Assembly: GCA_963931925.1 (NCBI GenBank)
Contig: OZ007570.1
Span: 27,402,304-27,466,303, forward strand
DNA from: Onchidella celtica
Lineage: Eukaryota > Mollusca > Gastropoda > Systellommatophora > Onchidiidae
Direction: 5' to 3'
DNA length: 64,000 nt
In this document: piece after piece, positions 38,738-49,994 of the stretch
How positions within the stretch are numbered: the first letter of the stretch is position 1
How the letters are laid out: each line of letters starts with the position of its first letter
Notes under the pieces: generated by a model
The model's input: the letters and a program-made list of their open reading frames with translations, nothing else
What the model was told of the DNA's origin: nothing
Database searches by the model: none
Made by a program: the position numbers and the translations under genes

Positions 38738-41700
38738 GTAAGTAGCAGATGTTTTTCACCATGAATATAATTGTAAAAGTTAAAAGTATAATACCAGATG
38801 AGATTGTGTTCATAGGAGTCCAATTATGTGAATCAATCTTGCATAAACTACTATTTATTTAATTTCAATGAAAGCTTATCGCAATTAGTCTATCAGAGAA
38901 TTCCAAGAATCTTGTCACGTCCTCATCAGGGGGATATGGCTGTTCTTATTTATTTGAATTTATTCAGCAGAAAGATGTACCGGTAAACCACTCAATTTTT
39001 GTGTGTGTGTTTTTTCTTTAAATGTGTACAAGTTATTGTATTTGTTTCTGCCATTGCATACTTTCGTCTCAAATTTCTGAATTTGTGTTCACTCATTTCC
39101 GGATAAAGTTTAAATATTTCAATCATTGCATACATTCAGAATAAACAATTTAAAAACTGAATGTTTACTGCAGTAGTTTGTATGTGATACAGAACACTGA
39201 AATTCAAAATTTATTTTGCAGGATAAATGTCGTAGAAAAAAAGCTTGAAGACGTGTCATATGAGATTCGGGAATGGGAGGAAAAAAACAGAAGAAATGCG
39301 GAGAGGGTGAGTTTTTTCCATGTTCACTTTTACATACAAGTATGTTACATTTGATAAAATGGGTCTCTCTTTCTCTCCCTTCTCTCTCTCCCTTCTCTCT
39401 CTTCTCATTCTCTCCTTCTCTCGCCTATTCTTGTCTCTCCCTCTGTTTCTCTCTCTCTTTTTTTTTTCCCCAAATATATGCACCTTGGAAAAGTTAACTT
39501 TTGATTGAAGTCTGGTGACCAAACAGTATTATTCTAATGTCAGAAGCCTTGATCTGGGCAAAGGACTGGTTTCTCCACATTACGCCCTTCTCAATAATGA
39601 GTGTTCTGATCAGCATATGAAGCGGGCCTTCTATGGGTATAGCTCAAAAAAGTCCCCAAATTTCTTTGGAATTAAAGCATAACATCTAATCAGTAGTTGA
39701 AAGATGTAGAAACAGAGATTGGTAATATTTGCGGTAAATTTTTCATTTACAAGAAAAAGAAAAAAAAATGTTTGCATGCAACTCTCACTCCGTTTATCTT
39801 ACATTTTTTGTTCCATAAAAGAGTTAGCTCTAAGTGGCAGTGCTGATGGCTCTTCATTCAGCTTGCTTTTAAGTTGTTTTTTTATTTTGTAGAATGAAAA
39901 GCTGAAACAAGAACAAGAATTGTTATTGAAGCACCTTCTAAAAACGAACAGAGATGTTTCCAAAGTCTTAGCAGAAGAAGGAGTGAAAAATAGAGAGGAT
40001 GTCACAGATGCCATGAAAGATAAATGGAAAAGGCAGAGGGAAAGAGAGCAAGACCTAGCTGGTAAGGGATGGCGCATGATCCAGAAGAGTTTAGTGCGAT
40101 CTTTAAAACTCACTGATTGATGTACTTTTTTAGGATTTGACTTTGTTGGATAATGAAGAATAGATAAGTTGAAAACATAAATGACACATTATGACTACAA
40201 AAGTTATCCTCAATATTTGCAGGAGTTTTTTTTATACAATTAGAGAGAGAGTTTGAGAAATATGACAACCGAGAAACAAAAAGGCTGAAAAGACTGAAAT
40301 GGCTTATTTGTGTAATTATTTTTTTTTGTGTGTAAAATATAATAGACTATCCTGAATAAGTGAATAGATAAGGGCAGTTGTTTCCTTTTCTAAGACATGT
40401 ATTGAGTATTTATCTGGGATTTAGAAAGCTTTTGTGTAGAGAAATTATAGTTTGTGAATCCAATCTAAAGATCTCAGAAATTTATTTCTGGAAATGCATT
40501 AAATGACTCTGTATTTATTCCATCTCTAGAACTAAAAAGCCGTATTGCTAGGAAAGAAATTGAAATTGACACAGTTCAGAGGGAGGTGAACTGGTGGAAA
40601 TCATTCCGAGATTCTGGTCAGCACAAACAACAGATGCAGATCAAACTGTTGGAACAAGAAATCAAAGATATGGAGAACAGTTTCATTGATATGGCAGGTG
40701 GGTATGAACAGTAGAGCTTTGATGTCCCCAGAAACAATATTGTAGATATGTCAGCATATTTTTTGATATTTTTCCTTTCCCTGTAACATAAACATATAAG
40801 GTATGCAAAATTTATTGTGGCACTTACTATGAATCAGACTCTTGCAATTTTCTGTGGCAAACTTATGGCCATCAAGCTGTTGAAAAAATGATAGTCAAAT
40901 GCAAAGAGCTATAATGCCATGCACCAGGACCCACAGGGTGGTGGAATTCAGCAAGGAGTGTTTCCAGCATTCGTATTCAATATTAATCCAAGGGCCTTGC
41001 TTACAGTTTTCACTGTGACTGAGTCATTAAATAAAATTTATTACTTCAATATCTCTTAGTGCTCTACTTGATCAGGAGACTACCATATATTTCATGGTTT
41101 TAAATGTTTAAAAGAGCTTTGATCTTGACCTGTTTAAGTATCTGGAGTCAGACATCACCACTTTGCAGAAGAATTAACGGCATGAACATCCTGTTACAGA
41201 TTTTTTTGTTTTGCTTTTGGATCAGATCCGAGTAATCTGTTTACTACTGACATTTAAATATAAATAGTTTTCTGTTTGTTGAAGAAATTCCATGAATTCA
41301 TGTAACTTGTGGGTTTTGTTTTACTTTTTTTTTGGGAGGTCGGCAAATAATTTTAGACGATATTTAAATTTCAGCTCATCTGACCAGAGATAAAGAACAG
41401 GCTATTAGTGAAATTGAGAAATACACAGAAGATACCCTGTCACAGCAGAAAGACAAGGCTTCAGAGGTAAGGGGAAGAAAATTGGTAACAAGGTGAGAGA
41501 AACAACAAAGTTAGAAAAAAAAAAAGAGAAAGAGTAAGAAGAGTGGAGTATTAAATTGAGTGTAAACATGAGACTGACGGAGAGCTAGAAATGGATTACA
41601 GTTCTGTATAAGAATGTGAAAGTTGGCAGAAAATTGGAGAATGAAAGAGATGGCATTGGATGGATTATCCCTTTGGAGACAGGGGTATTTTGGATGTCAC

Positions 41701-44700
41701 CCATCTAGAAAGATGAGTGTTCACAGGACAAAGAGTAGGTACCACCAGAGACGCCGCGCGTCGGGAAGAAAATGTCTCACTGCAGCGCAGTGGTTTCTCC
41801 AGTCGCGATTTGGAGCGTGCGGTATTTCGAGTTGCGCTTACTAAAATTGCGATACTTCGGCCCACAGATTACGTATCATATTAAAAGTAGCATCATTGTA
41901 AAGGGGAGAGATTGCCCATTATACCAGTACCACTTTTGATTCTCTTCAATGAAGGAGGAGGTCTGAAAATCTCGTGTACATTTTTCAATCACGTCAAAAT
42001 GAACAATTTTTGGCACAAATTATTGTCAAAGTGCAATATTCTTTTTAAGTGGGATGTGATCTCTATTTCTGTGAAGTTTTAAGTGTCAGTGTTGCTCTTG
42101 GGCCGAGGTATTTCACATTTTCGGAGACCCATTCACTGACAAAGAGATCGAGTGAAAACCGTGAGGCGAGCCGGCTCAGGCCAGTCAGATTTGATTATGG
42201 AACACCACCCTCCGGATGGAGAAAGTACCAGTGTCGACTCAAAATTAGCAGAAACTGCAAATGACTTTGCTCTTTCAGATCATTTACGTAAGTTCTTTCA
42301 TTTTTTCAAGTTAAATAATATTGATTATGTATAGAAATACCATTTTATTGCAAGGAATGACCTTATTGGGTGGTGTGGATCTAACGATGGAACAGCCAGA
42401 TATAACACACGGAATTTTGACCGAAATTCCTTTCATTTAATTTTATTTTGTTATTCAATAGCCTATATTCACTTATTTTTGGATAAAAATGTTAATGCTG
42501 GATCAGAATGGTGTTGATTTTATTTGTTTTATGAATTATTTCTTTTGTTTTGAACAAGAATAGTCGCTCAAGTGTTGACCCATTTCCACGGACAGTGACT
42601 TTGTCTAGATCTAGATCTAGATTATACTAAGAAGATAGTAGCGGCTTATTATCCACGGGAGAGAGAGTGTGAGACTAGTGAGAGAGGATTATAATGGTGG
42701 GGAGCCCCCTACAAGAACTTTCGATTCATGATGGACGTGAATTGAAGTTTGATTTATATTATAATGAATTATTGTATTAAGATAAATAATTTTTAAAAAA
42801 AACAACAGATATAGATCTAGTGCAGCAGGCCCCCCCCCCCCCCCCCCCCCCCCACTTTTCCATATTGAGAGAGGAAACGGTGGTAGTGTCCAAAAGCTTA
42901 GCGTGTATGTGTATAACATGTATTAATAATACTCCCCCCCCCCCCCCCCAAACTTTTAGTTAGCAATAAAGTCACTGATTTATTTTTGTTGCCTACTTCT
43001 AATCATAATCTTTTTGGTCATATTGTTCATGCTTCAGTGATGTGTCACTCAACATGCATCTGTAAGCACAAGGCATTTTGGCAAGTCTTATTTTCTTTAT
43101 TTGATGTAATTTATATATTTTGAATTTGCAATACAGGTGATGACATCTACGATGGAATCCATAAGCACTACTTTGGTCGAAAACCGGGAAGATAGCACAG
43201 GAGATTAAAAAATCTGAAAGCAAGAAAGAAGTTTTTGACTGGGTGGTAGAGCTTAGGGGCTAATGCTCCAGCAAAGAACAAGTGGATCAGTTACAGAAAA
43301 AGACAGATAGGTTGAAACATCTGAAATATCAGACAAAAGCAAGAAAACTGATGTATGGAGAAGCAATTAACTGCACTGGCAATGTAAATGTTTTGTAATT
43401 GTATCAAAGGCTTCAGAAACATTTGGGCCATGACACTGCAGCTTCAACTTCAGGTCTACCAACTAAAAAAACATTTCTTTCCACTCATAAAGGTTTCTCT
43501 TTAAATGAACCCAACTTTGCAATATGGCGTAATTTTTTTACAAGAACTGGAATGGAGAAATTGTATTTTGTGAGGAAAATATTGTTCCTACATGAAATTT
43601 AACACCATTTTTGAAATCAGCACACCAAATTACCTATATGACACAGTTTTTTTCCTTATATTCTTAATATTTTAAATTTAATTTTAAAAAATGTTTTTGT
43701 ATATGTAAAAACCAGGGTTTTTCTTCCCTGTTGCGAAATCGCACGATCTCCATATTTCAGCCGTTTCTATGTTCTTAGATAAGTAAACTAGATGGCTGAA
43801 AAAAATTGAGCACATACAATGTGTTGTTTTGTTTGGATATGCAAGTTTCTATGACTCTTTCTATTAGTGGGCAACTTATCGTGTTCCAAAAATGGATTTG
43901 AGGCTTTTTACGACAAACATTTTAGATGAAATGTACTATTTTACCGATGTTTGATGTTGCATTTTATGAACATGTGAAATGTAACAGCTTCAAATCTTTG
44001 TGCGAGGAATCCCAGTAACTTATAGTCTCTGAATATGTCAATGTTTACAATTTCACTTGAACATTTTTTTTTTACAATGATGTAAATTCGCATTGTTGTC
44101 ATTTTTCAAACAACGTCAATAAAAAGTCTAAGTCCCCGAAAATTGATTTTCTCATAACTTTCTTATTTATGAATGGATTTACAAAATTTAAAAAGCAGAA
44201 TGAATGGTGTGACCTGTTCTTTCATTATGTAGAAAAATCAACCAATTCCAAGGGGAATGAAATTTTCTCTTGTGGTACCTACAAAGAGCGATAGTGTGTT
44301 TAAAACAGCAGGAAGATCCACCATATGTACAGATCTGTAGATTTTATGAAATAAGCATTCTCATTGGCCACAAGACCATGACATGGCTAATCAAAAGTGC
44401 ATTCTCAGTGGGCCGGCAATCAGCATGCTCATCTTTTTCACTAGAATACAGTCTGGCAAATGATCAGCCCCATCATCTTTTTCACTGTGAAATAATTGTG
44501 CCATATTGTCTTTTAAAGGTTAAGTATACTTGTTATGCTAGATTTGCTGTGAATGCATTGTTAGTGGCCTCTACTTTTTAAATTTAATTTGTTGTTTTTT
44601 TAACAGAAAGCCATGGCTCAACTGGACAAGAAAGACAGGCAAGAGGGGCTGGACAATGAATGGCTGAAGAGAGAGGTAATGGCAATTTTGAGAAACAAGG

Positions 44701-47700
44701 GACATAATATGATATTGTTAATGAGACTCAGACATAACAGTTGTCTCCATTTCATTGCTGTCTTGCATTTAGAACCATCGACATTTCCAGCGAAAGGAAA
44801 AAATGAGGTCTTGTGTGAATTTTGATCACTGGCTTGGAACTCACACAGCATGTGATTTTCATTATTAACTAAAGTACTTTTTCCATACCTGACTTGAATT
44901 TAGTAGCTGAGGAGCAATAAACACACCTTCACACCTTCCTGTTTATCATCATTCCCTCCAAAGTCTATATCTGGCTATTTGAGACTGCAGGAAGTTGGTT
45001 TTATGTCTTTATGCACAGCTCTGCCATATTTAAATTCATGAGTTTTGAGTTTTAGTTTGGAGGAAGTAGGTCGACACAACAAAGTTCACATTGCGCTAGG
45101 AAAAAGATCCCTGGGCCAGGAGGAAACTCTTACCAGAAGCACCCACCACCTATCCAAGGTTTAACTTGATAAAGAAACAGCATTATTGTTGTGATTATTT
45201 TGTCTGTCAGGTTGCTATTCATCGTGTGGAGACAGAAAAAGTGCAGCAGGTGGTGGAGGAGCTTGAGAAAGAAAATCTGGAACTGATGAGTGAACTGTTT
45301 GAATGTTCTGTCGAAGATCTCAAAGTGTCCAGGTATAGTTTTCGTGACTTAAATGTTGATTAATGCAGAATTTCAGTTCTTATTTTTATCATTATGTGTT
45401 AATGGAAAAGAGATGAAAGGAAGGCATTTAAGTTTAATTTTCAGGCCAGTTTTGACTGTTCTTGTTTTTCTTTACCACATTTCACAAGAAAGATTTCGTA
45501 AGTAATAACTCGCAGTGAGTTATTGGTAGGGGCTGTAAGTAATAAACTGATATTAAAATTATACTCTCTCAGAATATAATTTTTTCATTTCATTTTGAAA
45601 CTTTACTTTGTCATGTCGCAACCATATCATTTCTCTTCCTCACTAAAGATTTTTTTAAAATATCAATCTGGCAAAGTTTGGCTTCAAAATACATTTTTCC
45701 CTTGACTTAATGGATCAAGCTGACCTTTCAGGGTAAGATGTTTTAATGAGGGTTTATATTGCAGCTGATATCACTCTCCCACTTAGGAGCAAGGCTTCAA
45801 ACAGAAGACAGCTCATGTAGTTTTGTCATATATTTCTATGGTGAACAGTGATCCACTTTCATGGATTAGATCATTTTGCAATGCAGGAACAGTGTTAAAA
45901 ATTTCAAATGCCTTTTTCCTGACCTGAGGGCAATAATTTCTCAGTTGTTCAGTACTATGATATGACTTTATTGTTTAATACAATGATACTGACGTGTAAA
46001 TAACTAATCTTTCGTGCACCATTTTTTAATTTTTCATGCACACTTGTAAAGTCTTGCTGTGTTTTTCTTTCAGGAGTTTCTACCTTACTCAGTTTTCTGA
46101 ATCTGAAAACTTGGACCACACTGGAATCTTAGAGATGGATCTGGCCAAGATAGATGTTCCATCAGAAGAAAAACTGGAGGAGCAAGTTTTCAAACCTCTC
46201 ACAGGTTAGTTGATATCTTTAAATGTGATCCAAAAAAAAAAAAGGTTATATAACATGTAGTCCTACAATGCAACAAATAATGAGAAACTTATACATGAAT
46301 TCCAGATGAAAAGTGACTTGTAAATGGAAATGAATTAAAATGAGGAAGCTTTCAGCTGGGAATTAAGGACTTCTGTCAGGCTGAAAAAAATTTGGGAAAA
46401 GGTAAAAAAAAATATGATAAATATAGGCTACTTAGCTTTGCTTGGTAGCTGGAAGTATCCTACCAACCAAAAATATATTCATTATATCATAATATGTTTT
46501 TTTTTGTGTCTGTAGCGTTGAGTGGTAAGTTATTTTTACACATGATATTGAATGAAGTTCTGTGCTGTCTCCACCAAAAAAAAAAAAGGGGAAATTTCAG
46601 CATTTAGAAGTTTCTACCTGATATCATCAATGTGCTTCTCAACTCACAGATAGACCAATGAGTGCAACCCAGAAAGCTGTGGAGGATAAAGTGTTTTCTC
46701 TCATTTCATACAGAACGTCAGAGGATGATACAATAGCTGAATCTGATGAAGGCAAGTCTTGGTATTTTATATGTATTATTTAAATTGTAAACTATGTTTG
46801 AAATCAGCCCATATAGTTCTGGGTGATGGAGGGGCTATCTTGTTATGCATATCTTATTATAATGGCATTATGTGGACAGTTTCTGGGAGAAGTACCAGCA
46901 TGCATGAAGTGTGATACATCATAGTTTTTCTGTGGCAAGAATGTTATTCAAATATAATGAGGTGTTTTAATGCTTTCATATCATCAATTTGATAGTCCTC
47001 ATCCAACATGAAACAGAACAAAGAAAATGGCTTTCGTCATGTCCATTTGTGGGCATGCAGCCATGTAGGCTTGATAGTGGGCGAAGATCTATAATAACAC
47101 TTACAGGGTCAAATAAAAATCAAAGAGGACATATGCAGATTTTACAGTTCACTAGGTTATAATGGTTATACTAATATGCATTTGGGTTAACCATCAGGAG
47201 ATGACGAATTGATTGGCAGCTTTTAAATTGCTTGTGTATATGTGTATTTTCTTTCTTTTCAAAGTGGCCAAAAGTCAGCCTAGTTCCTGTCTCACTAGAG
47301 TGAAAATGCGTTTAATCTACTGATCACACTAGACTTACCTTAAAAAGAAACACCTACAAATAGGGAAGGTTTTTTCATTTCTATATTTATTTATTTCTTA
47401 TCTTAGTTTCGATATTGTGATAGACAGGTTTACATTTTGTCTTGTGTTGATTTGTTTTTCAGATGCAATGGATGCTGAGTCACAGAGTGCTTATTATGAA
47501 AACTATTTCTTTGAAGAGGAAGATTTTGAAGTAAGTTAAATGAAAAGTTTGTCTTTTTTTCGCTGCCAGCAACTAACTTTCAGTAACAATGGTCACTGCT
47601 ATTCCAGACATAACTGTGTCATGTGAAACAGTAGTTGAAAACAGCTCAAAATCTTTTTTGTGAGCATGATATGTTCTTTCCATCTTTAGTGAGCTGACCA

Positions 47701-48702
47701 GTGGTGTACCTAAAATTTTTATTGCTTTCTTGTAGTTCAAGATTAATTACATAGTGGCTGTACAAATTTCATTTTTTGTTAGAATAGAATCCTGGTTTTG
47801 TTTTAAAAAAAGTCGAATTAAAATTGGCACATAAAATGACAAAGAAAGAATAAACTGATACAAAATAGGGCTGCAACAAAAAAAGCAAAAACAAACACTT
47901 CCTTCTAAACTCGCCCAATCAGTGTGGAATTTTTATTTCAATGAGGAGTAATCCATTTAGTGATTTATAAGTGCATTTATAAAACTTGTTCACTCCCTTT
48001 GCTTGGTTATTCTGATCTTACATATCAGACATGGACAACCTGTGTCCTGCTCCAGCCGGCTCCCGTGGTTGATTGAAAGTTACTTTTCACACAGATCAAA
48101 AAAAAATCATAAAGATAACACACAAATTAATTTTTAAGAGTACTTTCCTGCATCTAAGCAGTCATGCGATAGTCTTACCCTAGCCAACAGCCCTATGCAA
48201 GCCCTACGTGTGATTGACATCGAGTTCGCACACAGGAATGATAATGTTCCTATATAGATCCACTAGTTACAACATCGCTTTGACAATTGATTTGATGTAG
48301 GGAACCCACCACTATGGTAACCCTGCCAACCCTACGGAAATCCTGTACAAATCAATGTCATTTTGATGTAAGGATGTAGGCTGGTAGATTTTCTTACTTT
48401 TTGAAAGGTTTTGGGGTTCAGCACAAGGCATTCATGTAAGTTTCATTAACAGATTTAATTTGTGGGAGCAAAATTTTTTGATGTTAACTATTAAATTCTC
48501 GCTGCTTTTTTTTTCTTATCAGGATTACCTAAAACTTGGTCCTCTGGAGTTAAAACTTCTCAGTATCACAGGTCAGCAAATGACCATACATGAGATGGAG
48601 CCACCATCAGAGGAAGAAGTCCAAGCTAAGACCTGGAATCCTGAGGAGTGGCCAGTGACGCAGCCTATGCTGAAGGGGAATCTCATCCCAGAATTGTCAT
48701 AA
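38631..48702 (+). CDS. CCDC83: CCDC83-like coiled-coil protein, 11 exons
   Basis: Coding exons are 38631-38737, 39222-39306, 39893-40061, 40530-40697, 41375-41466, 44607-44675, 45211-45332, 46074-46204, 46650-46751, 47463-47530 and 48523-48702. They total 1293 bases, or 430 residues, and every junction keeps frame. Residues 1-24 are a Lys/Gly-rich basic tail. About 30-265 are charged and helix-forming with heptad character, consistent with a coiled coil. Residues 315-371 are acidic. Blocks I recognise from vertebrate CCDC83 are NEWLKREVA (224-232), YLTQ (274-277) and DYLKLGPLELKLLS (372-385). Length is close to the vertebrate protein (a little over 400 residues). In mammals it is testis-enriched and its molecular function is poorly known; a role in sperm or cilia would be inference. 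The chosen ATG has A at -3 and G at +4. An in-frame ATG at 38580 would add 17 residues but has poor context. Confidence 0.93.
39222..39306 (+). CDS. CCDC83: CCDC83 coding exon 2
   Basis: Encodes residues 36-64, the start of the coiled coil. Acceptor TTTTGCAG, donor GTGAGT, phase 0 at its end. Confidence 0.92.
39893..40061 (+). CDS. CCDC83: CCDC83 coding exon 3
   Basis: Encodes residues 65-120 plus one base. It includes REDVTDAMKDKWK, matching a conserved CCDC83 segment. Acceptor TTTTGTAG, donor GTAAGG. Confidence 0.93.
40530..40697 (+). CDS. CCDC83: CCDC83 coding exon 4
   Basis: Encodes residues 121-176. Strongly charged helix-forming sequence. Acceptor CATCTCTAG, donor GTGGGT. Confidence 0.92.
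41375..41466 (+). CDS. CCDC83: CCDC83 coding exon 5
   Basis: Encodes residues 177-207. Acceptor AATTTCAG, donor GTAAGG, phase 0 at its end. The largest intron of the gene follows. Confidence 0.9.
42197..43602 (+). pseudogene. Decayed coding sequence inside CCDC83 intron 5
   Basis: A first block (42197-42287) reads a 30-codon frame starting MEHHPPDGESTSVD and ends at a good donor, GTAAGT. After an AATACAG acceptor, a second block from 43137 continues in phase with DDIYDGIHKHYFGRKPG. It then needs a frameshift near 43192 to continue as IAQEIKKSESKKEVFDWVVEL. This is followed by a stop, KEQVDQLQKKTDRLKHLKYQ, a second stop, and a final open part ending at 43602. Composition is protein-like throughout, so I read it as a dead gene or transposon-derived ORF nested in the intron. 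I do not recognise the family. Confidence 0.4.
42830..42853 (+). repeat. Poly-C tract of 24 bases
   Basis: The longest uninterrupted C run in the window, inside intron 5. A second run of 16 C lies at 42934-42949. Confidence 0.9.
44607..44675 (+). CDS. CCDC83: CCDC83 coding exon 6
   Basis: Encodes residues 208-230, ending in NEWLKRE, a conserved CCDC83 block that continues in exon 7. Acceptor TTTTTAACAG, donor GTAATG. Confidence 0.92.
45211..45332 (+). CDS. CCDC83: CCDC83 coding exon 7
   Basis: Encodes residues 231-270. It contains VEELEKENLELMSEL, the end of the coiled coil. Acceptor TGTCTGTCAG, donor GTATAG. Confidence 0.93.
46074..46204 (+). CDS. CCDC83: CCDC83 coding exon 8
   Basis: Encodes residues 271-314. 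It opens with RSFYLTQ, matching the family, after which the coiled-coil character ends. Acceptor TTTCTTTCAG, donor GTTAGT. Confidence 0.92.
46650..46751 (+). CDS. CCDC83: CCDC83 coding exon 9
   Basis: Encodes residues 315-348, including the acidic SEDDTIAESDE. The only donor that keeps frame is GCAAGT at 46752, a GC-AG intron. The nearest GT donor would create an immediate stop after joining. Confidence 0.88.
47463..47530 (+). CDS. CCDC83: CCDC83 coding exon 10
   Basis: Encodes residues 349-371, acidic and aromatic (YYENYFFEEEDFE). Acceptor TGTTTTTCAG, donor GTAAGT. Confidence 0.92.
48181..48394. repeat. Dispersed CAGCC-ended repeat, copy 2
   Basis: Homologous to 11963-12157 in the same relative orientation, with small indels. 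It lies in CCDC83 intron 10, ending 128 bases before the last exon, close to where the branch point and polypyrimidine tract must be. The tract itself is intact downstream. Confidence 0.6.
48523..48702 (+). CDS. CCDC83: CCDC83 terminal coding exon 11
   Basis: Encodes residues 372-430 and the TAA stop. It opens with the most conserved C-terminal block, DYLKLGPLELKLLS. Acceptor TTTCTTATCAG after a long T tract. Confidence 0.94.
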   Translation, partial: DYLKLGPLELKLLSITGQQMTIHEMEPPSEEEVQAKTWNPEEWPVTQPMLKGNLIPELS

Positions 48703-48904
48703 CTGTACAAGGCATGAATGTGAAATATGATTTGATTACAAAAGGGAGAGATTGAATGTGAGAGTCAGAAAGAGTGAGACTGAGTGAAATATGGAAAGAA
48801 AGAAAGAGGGCTGAATGAGAGTGAAAGAAGGAAAGGATAGGAAGGTGAGTATGGAAGAGCTAATGGATATTTTATTTCTTATACACCATTCTGTTGATGA
48901 ACGT

Positions 48905-48910
48905 AATAAA
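48905..48910 (+). terminator. Polyadenylation signal AATAAA, proximal
   Basis: AATAAA, about 200 bases after the CCDC83 stop codon. It would give a short 3' UTR. Confidence 0.4.
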
Positions 48911-49736
48911 TGTAGTTAGATTTACTGTTTTACAATGTCATTGAGTTAAAAATTACATTCTGCTCGTCATAAATATTCACCATTGCCACAGCCATTCCAA
49001 ATAGCTGTGATACAATCATCAGATGTTATAGTAATAATTCATTTATTTGAATATTTTGTTACTTAACCCTTTTGATGCCAAGCCCAAACACCCTCCCTTC
49101 TTTAGACCACCAGGATAATGGATTATCGGGTAGAAAGACAGCTGGAAGTAGCATTAAATTTGGAGTGCAAAACATGCCGGGACAATGTGGGCAATAAATC
49201 GGCCATGCAGCAGTCTCCCGCAGCATATGATAATATATGATCAAGTATTGCTCCTGTAGCAGCAAGAAGGTTAACAAAATAGTGTGTATAATTAGAGTGT
49301 TGAGAAAGTGTATTGATGTTATCAGAGGTTGGAGTGTCCAACTGCAGCCACTTCATGAGATAAACACTCAAATTTTGATGTACGGTTGACAGCTTTTTGA
49401 TGTGAATAATTTCAAAAGTTCAGTTGGATGTAAGTGTATTTTAAGAGTCTTTCCTTTCCAAGCCATCTCCTGCTTCATCCGGCTGAAACATCCTTAAAGG
49501 GTTTAAGAGCAAGGTCTCATCAGTGTATGGCACTCAGTGCTGGTTGGAGTTTGTGGTGGCCCTAAACACTGTGATATTTTTCCCGAGCTTTTATGTTAAT
49601 GATTTAAGAAGTAATCTCTAAATTATTTGTTTGATTTCTTATCTTGATGTCATTTCATAATCTCTTCTTGCAACATGTGCATTTATGTAAGGCAATGTTG
49701 GAATCTAAATGTATTGGCTGAAATTGTTGTATGTTC

Positions 49737-49742
49737 AATAAA
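49737..49742 (+). terminator. Polyadenylation signal AATAAA, distal
   Basis: AATAAA in the context TTCAATAAAGAT, followed by a T-rich/GT-rich stretch (CTTTCCTTTGTC) at the expected distance for a downstream element. Confidence 0.55.
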
Positions 49743-49785
49743 GATAAACTGGTAATCCATTCTTTCCTTTGTCAGAAATGGAATT

Positions 49786-49994
49786 TTCTTAGAGGTAAGT
49801 CAGACCAACGCTGGCATAGGACCCACACTGGTGGCTCACCACCTAATTATTATGCATCACACTATAATACTACTAACTGCCCATACCGTCGCACTGGGGG
49901 TTGTGAGTAGTGTTTTAGTGTGATGCATAATAATTAGGCGGCGAGCCACCAGTGTGGGGCCTACGCCAGCTTTGGCCTTGCTTACCCCTCAGAA
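49786..49994. repeat. Large palindrome just downstream of CCDC83
   Basis: Two arms, about 49786-49887 and 49893-49994, are inverted repeats. They are nearly perfect in the middle part: GGCTC(A/G)CC(A/G)CCTAATTATTATGCATCACACTA, and CCCACACTGGTGG shared. They diverge toward the centre and the outer ends. Total length is 209 bases. It has the form of a foldback/MITE element. No target duplication was resolved. It begins about 44 bases after the distal poly(A) signal. Confidence 0.75.

Larger units (their letters stand above)
41467..44606 (+). other. CCDC83 intron 5, unusually long
   Basis: This intron is 3140 bases, whereas the gene's other introns run from about 445 to 992. It contains a CpG-bearing patch near 41750-41800, long C runs (42830-42853 and 42934-42949), a decayed coding region (42197-43602), and an AATAAA-type signal near 44115. 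The extra length and internal poly(A)-like signal suggest that something was inserted here, but no flanking duplication could be identified. Confidence 0.6.
48703..49760 (+). other. CCDC83 3' untranslated region
   Basis: No coding sequence follows the stop. Two AATAAA signals lie on the plus strand, an early one at 48905 and a later one at 49737. The later one is followed by GT/T-rich sequence. The cleavage site is inferred to lie within about 30 bases of one of them. Confidence 0.55.
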
